Assembly (NCBI GenBank): GCA_948099385.1
Contig: CANUEZ040000116.1
Location: forward strand, 12,773,001 to 12,837,000
DNA: 64,000 nt
Source: Fasciola hepatica
Lineage: Eukaryota; Platyhelminthes; Trematoda; Plagiorchiida; Fasciolidae
Reading direction: 5' to 3'
Under the pieces are notes generated by a model. That model was not told the origin of the DNA, searched no databases, and saw nothing but the letters and a program-made list of their open reading frames with translations. Positions within the stretch are counted from its first letter, which is position 1. Each line of letters starts with the position of its first letter. Positions 10,226-20,734 of the stretch are shown piece by piece. The position numbers and the translations under genes were made by a program.

Positions 10226-11185
10226 TTGATTGTTCCCATTTTCAAGGAAGGAATACACAATGGCTGTAGTAACCATCGTGGGATTAGCTTCCTTGTGATA
10301 GTCACCAGTGCATTAGCCTCGATTTTGCTGCGCCGTCTGACACCGGCTTGCGAGAGGAACGCCCGTCAACAACAGGCTGGATTCCGCCAAGGTCGAGGAT
10401 GCATCGATCAGGGTTTTACTCCTCGTCAGTTACTTTAAATGCGTCACACTCACTGCCGACCGACAACAATGGTTTTCCTCGACTTGAAAGGCGCTTTTCA
10501 TTCGGTTGACCGGACAGTGCTATTCTTTGCACTCCACTGGAAATGCATGCCACAAAAGTTCGTGAATCTACTGAGATCATTGTACTCTCATTTCTGGCCG
10601 CGTAAGGCTTTGTAGGGAACTATCTAGTCCATTCGAAACGACCAGCGATGTTTGGCAAGAATGTCCCGTTTCTCCATTCCTGTTCAACTTCGTCATGGAT
10701 GAAATAATGGAGAATACGCTGCAAAAATCGTCAGGATGTAGGCGTCAAACTAGGAAATAGTGGAAAGCTATGTTACCTAGATCAAGCAGACGACGTTGTC
10801 TGCTTGTTCGAATGCACGGAACATGCTGAACGTGCACTAGATAGACTCGCAAGTGCTGTAGCTCTACTTGGCATGCGCTTCACACCTTCAAAGTGTAAAG
10901 TGATGTTGCAAGACTGGACGTCAATGATTCCGACCTTGATGCTCGATGGGGAGGTGCTGGTTGGCAATTGTCGACCACTTCACTTATGTCGGCAGCAGCG
11001 TAACGATGGATGGGAGCACAGTAGTAGAGGTGAGCACGCGGATATCCAAGGCTCGAGTGGCATACGCCAGACTGAAGCACTTGTGGCGCCGACCTGACAT
11101 TTCACTGAAGTTGAAAGGTCGTGTATACTGTGCTGCGGTGCGTTCAGTTTTGTTCAGTGGCGATCGCGTTGTTACTTTCTGTTGA
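10226..11185 (+). pseudogene. LINE-A copy 1 reverse transcriptase and C-terminus
   Basis: It begins 'MIVPIFKEGIHNGCSNHRGI' and continues with 'QQQAGFRQGRG' and 'FSVNGTV'-region equivalents in shifted frames. The box 'DQADDVVCLFE' is at about 10,780-10,815. It then gives 'FTYVGSSVTMDGSTVVEVST' and 'LKHLWRRPDISLKLKGRVYC'. The last two are the RTE-type C-terminal landmarks. It is shifted between phases at least three times. It ends in the internal deletion at about 11,155. Confidence 0.82.
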
Positions 11186-11390
11186 TTGTGAATGATTGAT
11201 TAATGAGCGTTTGTACAGTTAGACCGTGTATTCCGTGTGTTGGCTACTAGGGCATTCTTTCCTTTTCCCACCCATGTAGGTCCACTCCCTGTCCATCTTG
11301 TATATTCATACTTTCTAATTCCATGTGCTAGATGGTGAGAAAGGCAGTGGTCAGTGGGGCTTTCCCTACTGTTTAACGCTGTACGATGAA

Positions 11391-12656
11391 GTGAACTTTT
11401 ATCCCCTGGACCAACAAGATTCGTTGCTGGTGTCATCAGTCTGTCCAGGCCCATCGTATTGACCAGTGCCGCGTTCGCAATCATGGGGGTCATTACGTCT
11501 GTTATAGCGAAGGATGACTGGAACGGGGTCACCTAATTCGGGGTAAAAGTACCAAAACGAGGACCGTTGCTCCCTTCCATATCGAGCAATTCTTAATGTC
11601 TTAACGTACTTATTCTGAGCCTGCTAGCCATTGATTAGCTGCCCGCTTACTGCTGAACGCACATGTCGTTGATACAGAAGTGCTTATTATAGAATAAAAT
11701 TCCACTGGTATGTTATCACATTTATTATCATACACTGCACATCACAGATATCACGTGTCCGTAGCCGCTTCATGATCGTGGACCACAGGCTCCTGTTCGT
11801 CTCTAGCGAACTGAAAAGAAGGTTAATGAGCAATATTTGATCGGGAAAATTATAGTCACTATACCATTCGATCTTTAGTTCTTCGCAGTGTCGTGTATCG
11901 AACCACGAACCGCCCTGTTCATTTCCTCACCCAGAGGATCGCTTTGTGAAAACATTTTTTATTGTGCCTGCGTGTAAGGTTATGTCGCTTAACCTATCCA
12001 ACATTATGTCGTGTATTTTATTCTTATGAAGGCCTACTTTATGTGCGCCCCAGACTAGTTGATACAAGTTGACAACGCGTTGGCTACTGTCCGTAGCAGT
12101 GCGGTGCTTCCGCCTTCCGCAATGGTCCCAGTGAAACCACTGGAATCGTGTTGATGGTTGGTGGTGGCACGTAACTCTTTAGGGTACTAAACTGCTGTAT
12201 CGGCTTCTTGCAATCGGTGGCGTGCGTCAGTCTATTGAGCGAGTCAATCGTTTGATGGGATAGGTTAATCTATTTTTCCAGGTAATGATCCACAAAGCAT
12301 CTGTTAGAAGTCCAGGAGGCTGGAAAGGGTTGTTAAATAATTTAATCTAAAATGATGCCATTGTATTTACGTACTGCATCTGTTTTCGGACTTGGTATAT
12401 TAAGCGTGGATGAAAACAGATCTGCGCTGCATTCTGTGTTGTAGGTAATGTACATCGCTGAAGTAAGTAGCTACCGGTGGTAACGGAATCCGTGGTTACC
12501 TGACCAACTGGTTGGTCGCTCATGTTTTGTACCACAGACGAAAACGTGCTTGATACATCTAGAGCATGAATTATATTATGTGATCTTTACTTAACCTTTC
12601 TGTTTCTCTTCCTCCTTATCCTGATCTCCATCCTCGGAGGACAGGTAAGGTGGACG
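11391..12656. other. No recognisable gene
   Basis: About 1.27 kb between LINE-A copy 1 and duplicated block B. Only short open frames occur. No coding motif, tRNA or clear repeat partner within the window was recognised. Confidence 0.6.
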
Positions 12657-13294
12657 CCTGCTACAAATAATCGTTGTCACCGACAAATGTTACCTTACGG
12701 GCCTCCAAATGCCTCAGTATGGTCGGGGGTGGGTTTCTCAGGCTCCTAGATGACTGCTTGTCCTGAACGCCTCTTGAAATGCTCCCAAGTGACCGTGTGT
12801 CTAATACAGCCTTTGCTGAGGAAGTCTTACTCACTGCCTTTTCGTGGCGTGGTGAGAGGACGAAAGCGAATGCCCGGCGCTTTCCACCGGGTTGGCTGAC
12901 TGATACTCAGTCTCGGGGAGATGGCTAAACCCCAATTCCAAAACAACCATTGGTGTCGCACGAGGCGTACAACGGTTTGCTCACCGGCATCTGTGGCGGA
13001 GAGGTGCACTGGGCACCCAGGATGTTTGGCCTCATCCGAAGGGCGTATGAATTGCGTACCCAGTCACCGGATTCCAGTGGGTTGCGGACCCCACGTTTCG
13101 TTCCGTTGCCTTGTGGGTTAAGCTTTGGATAGCTAAAGACTCCGGTTGTAGACCCCTAAGAAAACCACCTGTTTTGGCTTTGGCAACCTGTAAGTATTGC
13201 GCCCACAAGCAAATCATGGACTCGGACTGTCCATCCCTTCCTCCCCGATTGTACCATATTTTGTTTGGCACACAGTCTGAAATCATGCGAGTGT

Positions 13295-13380
<86 letters not shown>

Positions 13381-14245
13381 GTCCTTGCTTTCATGATAAA
13401 CTCTTGGTTATCGTGCCGTCACTGGATGGTAGCATGTCACCCAGATATTGACGTTGTACGTCCCATGCCAAATCAAAGGTAGCTGATCTAGGTAATCCCG
13501 TATGAGCCTCATCTCATAGTACGATATTGATTCTGCTAGATGTCAGTGCTCTGCCTATAATCCTTCAGGGCGCTGTCTAATTTCCTCTTGAATATTTTTT
13601 CGTTTTACTCGTCCACCACGTCTGCCGGTAGAGCGTTCCAGAGATTGGTCACTCCTCGATATTCGGAAGATGACTGGCAAACCGGTGGAATGCATCCTTC
13701 GTAGCATCACCACGTGTCCTCGGGTACGGTCATTACCCAAGCAATACATTGCCCACAGCTACTATTGACAAGACAACGTGGGGATAGCCCAAGTTGTTGT
13801 GGAGAGACGTTGAGATAACCCACAGTGTGTAGTTCGTAAATTTGCATGATTTACGTTCATTTTTCTCTAACTGTATTCTCTTCAAACAAAATAGGCAAAG
13901 TAGTGGTTTTGAACGACGGAAAAGGGCAATTTGCATTGGTTTATTTAATAGAGTAACAAAAAGTTTCAGTTAAAAGCCGTAGAGGGGGTACCAGTTTGCC
14001 AGATCTTCTCCCCGCAGTATAGGCGTGCCCATTATGGCCCCCATGAGCCTCGGTAGCGCTGCCCAAACATCGTAGTGATTGCCCACAGATTCCCCGCAGT
14101 TTGTCCATACGGGTCCCCACGCTTTTTGAAATCGCTATGGGCTATCTCAACGCTTGACTGTTTGTAGAGATCTGTGGGCTCATTACAAACCTCATAGTAG
14201 GCACTGCTCGTGGGCCGCTTACAAGGCAACCAGAACAAAGGCCCA
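12657..14245 (+). repeat. 1.56-kb duplicated block, copy B
   Basis: Partner of 8,620-10,184, longer by 24 bp because of a longer (TA)n tract. At its right end the coding sequence continues past the shared part ('KAQALQREANYEYEKKLV'). Copy B is therefore in its original setting within a LINE, and copy A is the transplanted, truncated one. Confidence 0.9.
13298..13377. repeat. (TA)n microsatellite with TATG interruption
   Basis: About 80 bp of alternating AT interrupted by 'tgtatgtatg' near 13,331-13,340. It corresponds to the tract at 9,261-9,316 and is 24 bp longer. Confidence 0.98.
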
Positions 14246-14320
14246 AGCCCTGCAACGAGAAGCGAATTACGAGTATGAGAAGAAACTTGTCAAAAATGTG
14301 AAATTGGATCCTATTAATAG
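14080..14320 (+). mobile_element. RTE-like LINE fragment (linker region)
   Basis: The + strand encodes 'AAYKATRTKAQALQREANY' and then 'EYEKKLVKNVK', which I read as the endonuclease-RT linker of an RTE-like LINE different from LINE-A. Its first part is inside duplicated block B. It is cut at 14,320, where the 3' end of LINE-A copy 2 (opposite strand) begins. Confidence 0.6.
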
Positions 14321-14485
14321 TCATCGTACAGCGTTAAGCAGCAGGACAAGCCCCAATGACCGCTGCCTTTCACCATGGTGCACGTAGAAATAGAAAATGA
14401 ATATACAAGATGGACGGGGAGTGCACCTACACGGGAGGGAAAAGGAAGAAAAACACCCCAATAGTCCACACACGGAATACATAAT
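14321..14485 (-). mobile_element. LINE-A copy 2, 3' end (left part)
   Basis: Matches the 3' UTR of LINE-A: 'acagcgttaagcagcaggac' and 'gaatatacaagatgga' align to the reverse complement of 11,220-11,390. It breaks at 14,485, where the Gypsy-2 LTR starts. It resumes beyond 18,358. Confidence 0.85.
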
Positions 14486-14648
14486 TGTCATGATATTATC
14501 ATCTGTTGTATTTGTGTAACCCATGATTAAGTCCCTCTATTTACATTTCAGCCACTATACGCCTGTTATCAGTCAAGTAAAGCGCTCATTACTACCCTTT
14601 GATTCTGCTATTCGAAACTCCTAATCTTCCGCTGCCATATTCACAACA
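14486..14648 (+). repeat. Gypsy-2 5' LTR
   Basis: 163 bp, TG...CA, aligned with 18,209-18,358 through 'tatacgcctgttatcagtca' and 'gattctgctattcgaaac'. The 3' LTR lacks a small segment after 'agtca'. Confidence 0.88.
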
Positions 14649-14667
14649 ATTTACCCGACTACTAACA

Positions 14668-15490
14668 TGAATCCTTCTATTATCCGACCCAAGTGCTTTG
14701 ATGTCGATCCGAACGCGCCAAATGCACCTACCTCGATGGAATCACTGGTTCCGTACTCTGAACATTTATCTCAAAGACATAGAAGCCGCCAATCCTGATA
14801 AGTGGTCACTCTCATACACTTTGTGGATTCATCTGTTTACCATTACATATCAAAATGTACTGAGTACGAGTCCGCCATCGAGATACTCAAGAAAATCTAC
14901 CTCCGACCTAAAAACTTGGTATACGCTCGATATCTTCCGGCAACCTGTAAGCAAGAAAACGGACAGAACGTTGATCAGTTCTTGCCGAATCCTAAATCCT
15001 TACCAAAGGATTGTGATTTGAAAGCAGTAACCCCATTGCAATATACAGTCCTATACAGTCCTCGACAGCCCGAGAAAAGTTTCTAGCACAACACGAATCA
15101 GGCTTTGACGAGGCGTACGAACTTGCCAGATTCGTCGAACTGGCTCATAAACAGTCACAATCATACACAAATAATCAGTCAGTCTCTTGTTGTTTGACCC
15201 TCTTCAGTTCATGCATACTTGTCACAGCCCCCACTCCTTTCAGTACATCTGTCCTGGAAGCCGCTAGCCAAACATACTACTTTTGTGGATACAACAGACA
15301 CCTCCGTTCTAAATGTCCATCCCGGGAAGCAACCTGTAAAACGTGTGGCAAACTGGGCCATTTCCAGCGTGTTTGTAAATCCAAATCCACGAAACCACGT
15401 GAATTCTGCCCTCGACCCCTTGCTATCCAGTATGTTTGTTGCCGCAGCCCCAAACTGGTAATCACGCACAGTCACCGGCATTCTTGTTAA
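14668..15490 (+). pseudogene. Gypsy-2 gag relic with two zinc knuckles
   Basis: Starts at 'MNPSIIRPKCFDVDPNAPN' just after the 5' LTR. It continues in other frames with 'SSVYHYISKCTEYESAIEIL' and 'YARYLPATCKQENGQNVDQF'. The end has two knuckles: 'YYFCGYNRHLRSKCP', with the first Cys changed to Tyr, and an intact 'CKTCGKLGHFQRVC'. Gag proteins form the particle and bind RNA. Several frameshifts and stops separate the pieces. Confidence 0.8.
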
Positions 15491-16535
15491 TGAGACACCT
15501 CTCCGAGCATTGATGGATACTGGTAGTTCTGGAAGCTACATTTCCCCTACAGTTGTACACACTCACAATTGGGAACTTCAGCTTACAGATACAAAGAACT
15601 TGCTGTCCTGCGCTACCACGGGTTAGTACTATGTGTCTGTCCAATATAAACATATGTACAAACACTTTAAACTCCTGGTATTACCAAATGTGTGCGGCAA
15701 TGCACTACTTGGGTGTAATTTCCTTAGTCTCTACGATAAAGTCGAGATATCTTTCGGTGGCCAGCAAGGCACCTTCTCTCTTTGTGGATTACCTGCCTCT
15801 AAAACAAAATCACCACTTTTATTCCCCAACTTATCCTCGGATTGCAGACCAATCTCAACCAAATCACAGCGCCACACCCCAGAAGACAAACTGCTTGTAC
15901 ACCTCGAAGTCGATTGCCTACTGAGAGACGGTATCATCGAACCCTCGATTTCTCCATGGAGAGCTCAAATTCTCATAACAAAGAACGCGGATGCGTACCC
16001 CTTACCACGACTGGATAAAGTGGTCGAGAATGTCTCACGATACGAACTATACAGCACCCTGGACCTCAAGTGCATCTACCACCAAATCCCAATAGCCGAG
16101 GAAGAGAAACCATACACAGCGTTCGAAGCTTGGGGAAATCTGTTTTAATTCCGACGCATCCCATTCGGTGTGATGAACGGCGTCGCCTGTTTCCAACGTA
16201 CAATCGACCAAATAATCAAAAACGAAGGTATCCGTGACACTTTTTCACACATCGATAGCGTTACCATCTGCGGACAAACTCACGAGGAACACGACCATAA
16301 TCTTAGTTCTTTTCTCCAAAGGATCAAACGGTATAGAATTACGCTTAACGAAGCCAAAACCACTACCTCATCCACAGGGATCCGTCTTCTAGGTTTCCAA
16401 GTCCTTAAAAGAGTGATTAAACCGTACCATGAAAGAAAATGGCCCACCTCCACGGGATGCAAAAGCAAAACAACGAGTGGTAGAAATGTTTGCCTACTAT
16501 TCACAATAGATTCCATACTTTTCCAACAAGAATAA
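15480..16535 (+). pseudogene. Gypsy-2 protease and reverse transcriptase relic
   Basis: The protease active site 'LRALMDTGSSGSYISPT' lies at about 15,503-15,553. RT landmarks follow: 'LVHLEVDCLLRDGIIEPSI', 'SPWRAQILITK', 'YELYSTLDLKCIYHQIPI' and 'RRIPFGVMNGVACFQRTID'. The catalytic box reads 'FSHIDSVTICG' at about 16,242-16,275 instead of YxDD. A stop at about 16,146 splits the RT. Gypsy-1 reads 'YVDNSTVCG' here, so both copies of the family lack the second Asp. Confidence 0.86.
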
Positions 16536-16629
16536 TTCAGTGCTGAAAAGCAGTACATTTCCAATCACATGACGTGTTCGGATCGCTTTCGAAACCCTTA
16601 AGAAGGACGTACAGAATGCTACAGTTGTC

Positions 16630-17202
16630 ATGGTGGACTATGACACACCACTACTAGTTGAAACCGATGCCTCTAACATTACTATTGCCGCATCACTGAG
16701 CGAAAACAAATGTCCACTTGCTTTCTTCTCCCGCACATTGACGCCTAGCGAGAGGCATCATTCGGCAGTCGAAGAGGAGGCATATGCTTTCGTGGAAGCG
16801 GTACGAAAATGGCGGCACTATCTTTTCGGTCGACAGTTTAGATTAATAACAGACCAAAGGTCAGCCGCCTTTGTGTACGACGGGACAAAAAAAGGTAAAA
16901 TCAAGGACGAAAAAACCCAGCGATCGAGAACTGACCTGTCTGAATTCAGCTACGATGTAATCTACCGAGTCGTAAAAATAACACTGTGGCTGACACCCTT
17001 TCCCGCAACGTTTGTGCAGCAATCGCGAATACTGGGAAGCTGCGAGAACTTCATAGTTCGTTTTGTCACCCAGGTATCGCGAGGATGGTCCATTTCGTTT
17101 GATCGAAAAATCTACCATTTCCAGTCGAGGATGTCCGAAGCATTTCCTCTTCCTGTCAGGTGTGTTCTGAGCTTAAACCAAAATCTTGTAACACTCCCGT
17201 AG
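16630..17202 (+). pseudogene. Gypsy-2 RNase H
   Basis: A 190-codon frame with 'LLVETDASNITIAASLSEN', 'FFSRTLTPSERHHSAVEEE', 'VEAVRKWRHYLFGRQFRLI' and 'TDQRSAAFVYD'. These align block by block with Gypsy-1 at 1,453-1,995. RNase H removes the RNA strand during reverse transcription. The frame passes into a shifted integrase zinc region after 'DVIYRVVK'. Confidence 0.85.
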
Positions 17203-17820
17203 GACGACTAATAAAAGCCACACAACCGTTTGCGAGAGTGAGTATCGATTTCAAGGGCCCCTTACATTCACACCCCCACAGTCGGTATCTGCTAACAATT
17301 GTGGACGAATATTTCCGTTTTCCTTTTGCAATTCCATGCTCAAATATGTCTATATCTTCTGTTATAAAATGTCCCTTTCGATTGTTTTCCACTTTTGGTA
17401 CTCCTGCATTCATCCATTCCGATCACGGCACAAAATTATGTCCAGAGAATTCACGAATTTTTTACACAACAGAGGAGTAGCGGTAAGCCACACAACACCT
17501 TATAACCCGCAATCTAATGGATAAATTGAACGCTTCAACGGCACCTTGTGGAAAACCATATGCTTCACCCTAAAAATCAAAGGTCTTCCACCCACACATT
17601 GGGAATCGGTACTACTGGACTCCCTCCATTCGCTGCGATCACTCCTGTGCACCGTGACCAACAGCACCCCACACGAACGACCGTTTCGATACGCTCGCCG
17701 TTCAACAACCGGAACGTCACTACCATCCTGGTTGACTTTCCCGGGCCCTGTCTTTCTGAAATGACACGATATATCTTCAAAATACAATCTCCTGGTAGAA
17801 GTGGAGCTGGTCATGTGTAA
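17160..17820 (+). pseudogene. Gypsy-2 integrase
   Basis: The core has 'FARVSIDFKGPLHS', 'RYLLTIVDEYFRFPFAIPC' and 'FIHSDHGTKLCPEN', keeping the first two catalytic Asp that Gypsy-1 has lost. 'SHTTPYNPQSNG' follows and is stopped by a TAA at 17,521 before 'IERFNGTLWKT'. Downstream frames give 'HSLRSLLCTVTNSTPHERPF', where the family's integrase continues. Confidence 0.85.
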
Positions 17821-18253
17821 TCCACAGTACGCCCACATTGTACATGCAGATGACAAAGAAGAAACAATGTCTCTTCACTGGCTAATACCCAAAAGGATCG
17901 AGCCAACGTCGGAAGCGAGACCGGAGAAACCACAAGATCTACCGCCCTCCACGGATCACCGCGCTATTTTGGAGGGCCCAGAGACCGCTAGCGAAATGAA
18001 CGAATTCATGAATGGATGCGATACCACTGTCGAGGGACCAGTTTCACTCGTTTCCGATCATTCGAGCCTACTAGCACAACAACAAAAAGCATATCCCTAC
18101 AACCTACGAGACAGAAGCGTAGTTATGCACAGACGCTGTCACGAAGAACACAATCCCTGTTATTGTCCAAACTCCGAACGAATCACCTTCTATTACGGCC
18201 GAGGTGGATGTCATGATATTAGCATCTGTTGTACATGTGTCCCCCATCATTGA
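17801..18253 (+). pseudogene. Gypsy-2 C-terminal tail
   Basis: A 150-codon frame beginning 'MELVMCNPQYAHIVHADDKE', the end of the integrase C-terminal domain. A poorly conserved tail follows, including 'YNLRDRSVVMHRR'. The frame runs into the 3' LTR at 18,209. The Met is only the first in the open frame, since the coding region is continuous with integrase in a shifted phase. Confidence 0.65.
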
Positions 18254-18358
18254 GTTTCTCTACTTACATTTCAGTCATTATACGCCTGTTATTAGTCACT
18301 ACTACTCTTTGATTCTGCTATTCGAAACTTTTAATCTGCCACTGTCATATTGACAACA
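18209..18358 (+). repeat. Gypsy-2 3' LTR
   Basis: 150 bp, TG...CA, partner of 14,486-14,648. Confidence 0.88.
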
Positions 18359-18599
18359 ACAATATAACTGTACAAACGCACAATGATCGATCATTCTGAT
18401 TCGACAGAAAGTGATAAAACGGTCGCCACTGTTCGCGGTTCGCTGCCATGTCCTTCAATGGTTCCAGCCAACTGGTTGAAAGGTCTTTTGGCCACCAACC
18501 ACGAAGGCGTGAAGCATCTGCTTTTCCTAAATCTGCTGTACATTTTCTCATTTCCCACTGCCATGTCATCTGTTGACCTCCACGGGGTTTCTTCCACTC

Positions 18600-19073
18600 C
18601 TAAGGATGAACGGGAAACAGGGAACGGTATGAATGATGTGTGCTTGCCATACGTAACACGTTCACCAACCAAGGAGGTCTACTAATGTGGATGCACTGTG
18701 ATTGAACGTTCTCCGAATTAATACGTAATACTCGCTTTCTGACCTCATCTTTGCTTACTCGGCTATTCCAATCAATCTTAGCTATACTACGCAAGCGTCT
18801 GTGGTCGAGAACCTCAAGACGACGAACATCTTCAACACGCAGATCCCGAGTCTCGCAACCATACAACAAAACTGAACGCACCGCGGCACAGTATACACGA
18901 CCTTTCAACTTCAGTGAAATGTCAGGTCGGCGCCACAAGTGCTTCAGTCTGGCGTATGCCACTCGAGCCTTGGATACCCGCGTGCTCACCTCTACTACTG
19001 TGCTCCCATCCATCGTTACGCTGCTGCCGACATAAGTGAAGTGGTCGACAATTGCCAACCAGCACCTCCCCAT
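18600..19073 (-). pseudogene. LINE-A copy 2 C-terminal region
   Basis: 157 codons with 'DHFTYVGSSVTMDGSTVVEV', 'LKHLWRRPDISLKLKG', 'AAVRSVLLYGCETRDLRVED' and 'RLRSIAKIDWNSRVSKDEV'. These are the landmarks of the C-terminal part of RTE-like LINE proteins. It is the most complete example of this region in the window. The RT part (18,922-19,230) is in another frame with 'VCLFECTEHAERALDRLASA'. Confidence 0.82.
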
Positions 19074-19607
19074 CGAGCATCAAGGTCGGAATCATTGACG
19101 TCCAGTCTTGCAACATTACTTTACACTTTGAAGGTGTAAAGCGCATGCCAAGTAGAGCTACAGCACTTGCGAGTCTATCAAGTGCACGTTCAGCATGTTC
19201 CGTGCATTCGAACAAGCAGACAACGTCGTCTGCGTGATCTAGGTCACATAGCTTTCCACTATTTCCTAGTTTGACGCCTACATCCTGACGATTTTTGCAG
19301 CGTATTCTCCATTATTTCATCCATGACGAAGTTGAACAGGAATGGAGAAACGGGACATTCTTGCCAAACATCGCTGGTCGTTTCGAATGGACTAGATAGT
19401 TCCCTACAAAGCCTTACGCGGCCAGAAATGAGAGTACAATGATCTCAGTAGATTCACGAACTTTTGTGGCATGCATTTCCAGTGGGATGCACTGAATAGC
19501 ACTGTTATTGAGCAATAAAATTCTACCATAACATTTCACATGGCGCATCGATTTTTCGATACACTCCGAACCGATCTTGGTTCTGACACATGAATACGCT
19601 CCTCGTT

Positions 19608-20379
19608 TCAAATGTCACGGAGCAAGGTCGTAAGTGATTTTACTAACGCACCGCCACCCATGTTGAAAAGAACCGGAAGACGTTTGTTGTGACCGGCCGC
19701 TTTCCCACGCTTTCGTAATCGAATACATGACTCCAATTCCACTTCTGATGGGGGCCTAAGTGATACCACCCAAGGAATCGCAGTTGTTGACACAGGAGTA
19801 ACTACACTAGTGCGCGGCCAGATAAACTGCTCTTTGAAGTATTCGGCCAAACGTTCGAGCCTTTGCTGTTTGCCATGAATGGGCTCTCCATTTCTATCGC
19901 AAATCATTTCGCTGTCCGGGATTCGGCGCCCACCGGTTTCGCGAATAAGTTTGAACAGTCTTTGACTGTTACCTGAAGCAGCTGCTATTTCCATTTCTTC
20001 GGCTACCTTAACCCACCAATTTTCGCGATCCTTCTTGAGGCTTTTCGTAACTTGGCTTTGTAGCTTTCTTCGTATCTTATTCATCGCCTCACCCTTCAAG
20101 AGCTGATTTATCTTACTCCGTTACATTGAGCGACTCTTGGGAAATCCAGTGTTTTTGATGGACATCGGATCTGGGACCGCAGGCGAAACCTGTTGCCACG
20201 TGCATCACTTGTTTGATATGGACCCAATGCTCATCTACATTACTGTTTGTCATAGATCCTAGCTGGTGTGCTAACTTCTGTTCATAACGGGTGCGTACTT
20301 CTGGATCACACAAACGTTGCACGGCTAACCGCGTTTGTGGTTTGCGACGATGACCATGGAGCTGGAGAGATAATCGCAT
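19608..20379 (-). pseudogene. LINE-A copy 2 linker frames
   Basis: Two consecutive frames (20,113-20,379 and 19,608-20,099) are nearly identical to 7,868-8,633 in copy 1. They include 'QTRLAVQRLCDPEVRTRYEQ' and 'RENWWVKVAEEMEIAAASGN'. A stop between them at about 20,110 is shared by all three copies. The common source copy was therefore already broken, or translation used a different phase. Confidence 0.8.
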
Positions 20380-20734
20380 GAAAACTAATGGATGGTCCGA
20401 CTTTTTGTACGTGGACCAGTAAGATCCACAGTTCTGAACATAACTGTGCCACCGGTAGCTTACTGCGATATGATCAATCTAACTCAAAGTACCTGTAGAG
20501 TTAGAGCGACATGTCGCTGTGCGACGCGAGCTGTGTCGGAAACTGGTGCTGGACAGGAATAACCGGTTGTCTTCACAAAACTGGAGGAGCCCATCACCGT
20601 TATCTGTGTGCTGAGCGGGCAAAGCGCAGCGCTTACCTAAACAAGCTTCTGACACACTGAGTTTTCCACCATGTGCAATGAAATCATCAGCTAGCACTAC
20701 GATGTCAGAGCCTTTGCTGCTGTGAATGAGAGTG

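Larger units (their letters stand above)
6560..11390 (+). mobile_element. LINE-A copy 1 (RTE-like non-LTR retrotransposon), interrupted
   Basis: The order is 5' region, APE-type endonuclease (7,090-7,870), linker (7,870-8,620), reverse transcriptase (10,184-10,940) and C-terminal region (10,940-11,150). The 3' UTR ends at 'gtacgatgaa'. Three lesions are visible. A 1.56-kb foreign block (8,620-10,184) sits between linker and RT. About 435 bp are missing at 11,152-11,160 compared with copy 2. Many stops and frameshifts break the frame. The RT box reads 'DQADDVVCLFE'. Copies 2 and 3 lie inverted at 14,321-20,734 and 32,900-35,553. Confidence 0.88.
14486..18358 (+). mobile_element. Ty3/gypsy LTR retrotransposon Gypsy-2, nested in LINE-A copy 2
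   Basis: Order on the + strand: 5' LTR, gag, protease, RT, RNase H, integrase, C-terminal tail, 3' LTR. The total is 3.87 kb. LTRs start TGTCATGATATTA and end CA. The outer flanks are ATAAT (14,481-14,485) and ACAAT (18,359-18,363), an imperfect 5-bp target duplication. LINE-A sequence abuts both sides. Stops and frameshifts lie in every domain, and the two LTRs differ at many sites, so it is old and inactive. It is the same family as Gypsy-1. Confidence 0.92.
18359..20734 (-). mobile_element. LINE-A copy 2 (main part, minus strand)
   Basis: On the minus strand, from high to low coordinates, it holds the endonuclease end (20,479-20,697), linker (19,608-20,379), truncated RT, C-terminal region (18,600-19,215) and 3' region (18,359-18,600). 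Between 19,503 and 19,600 about 300 bp of RT, present in copy 3, are replaced by ~95 bp of unrelated sequence. Its 5' side is fused to LINE-B at about 20,734. Its 3' tail lies beyond Gypsy-2 at 14,321-14,485. Confidence 0.9.
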
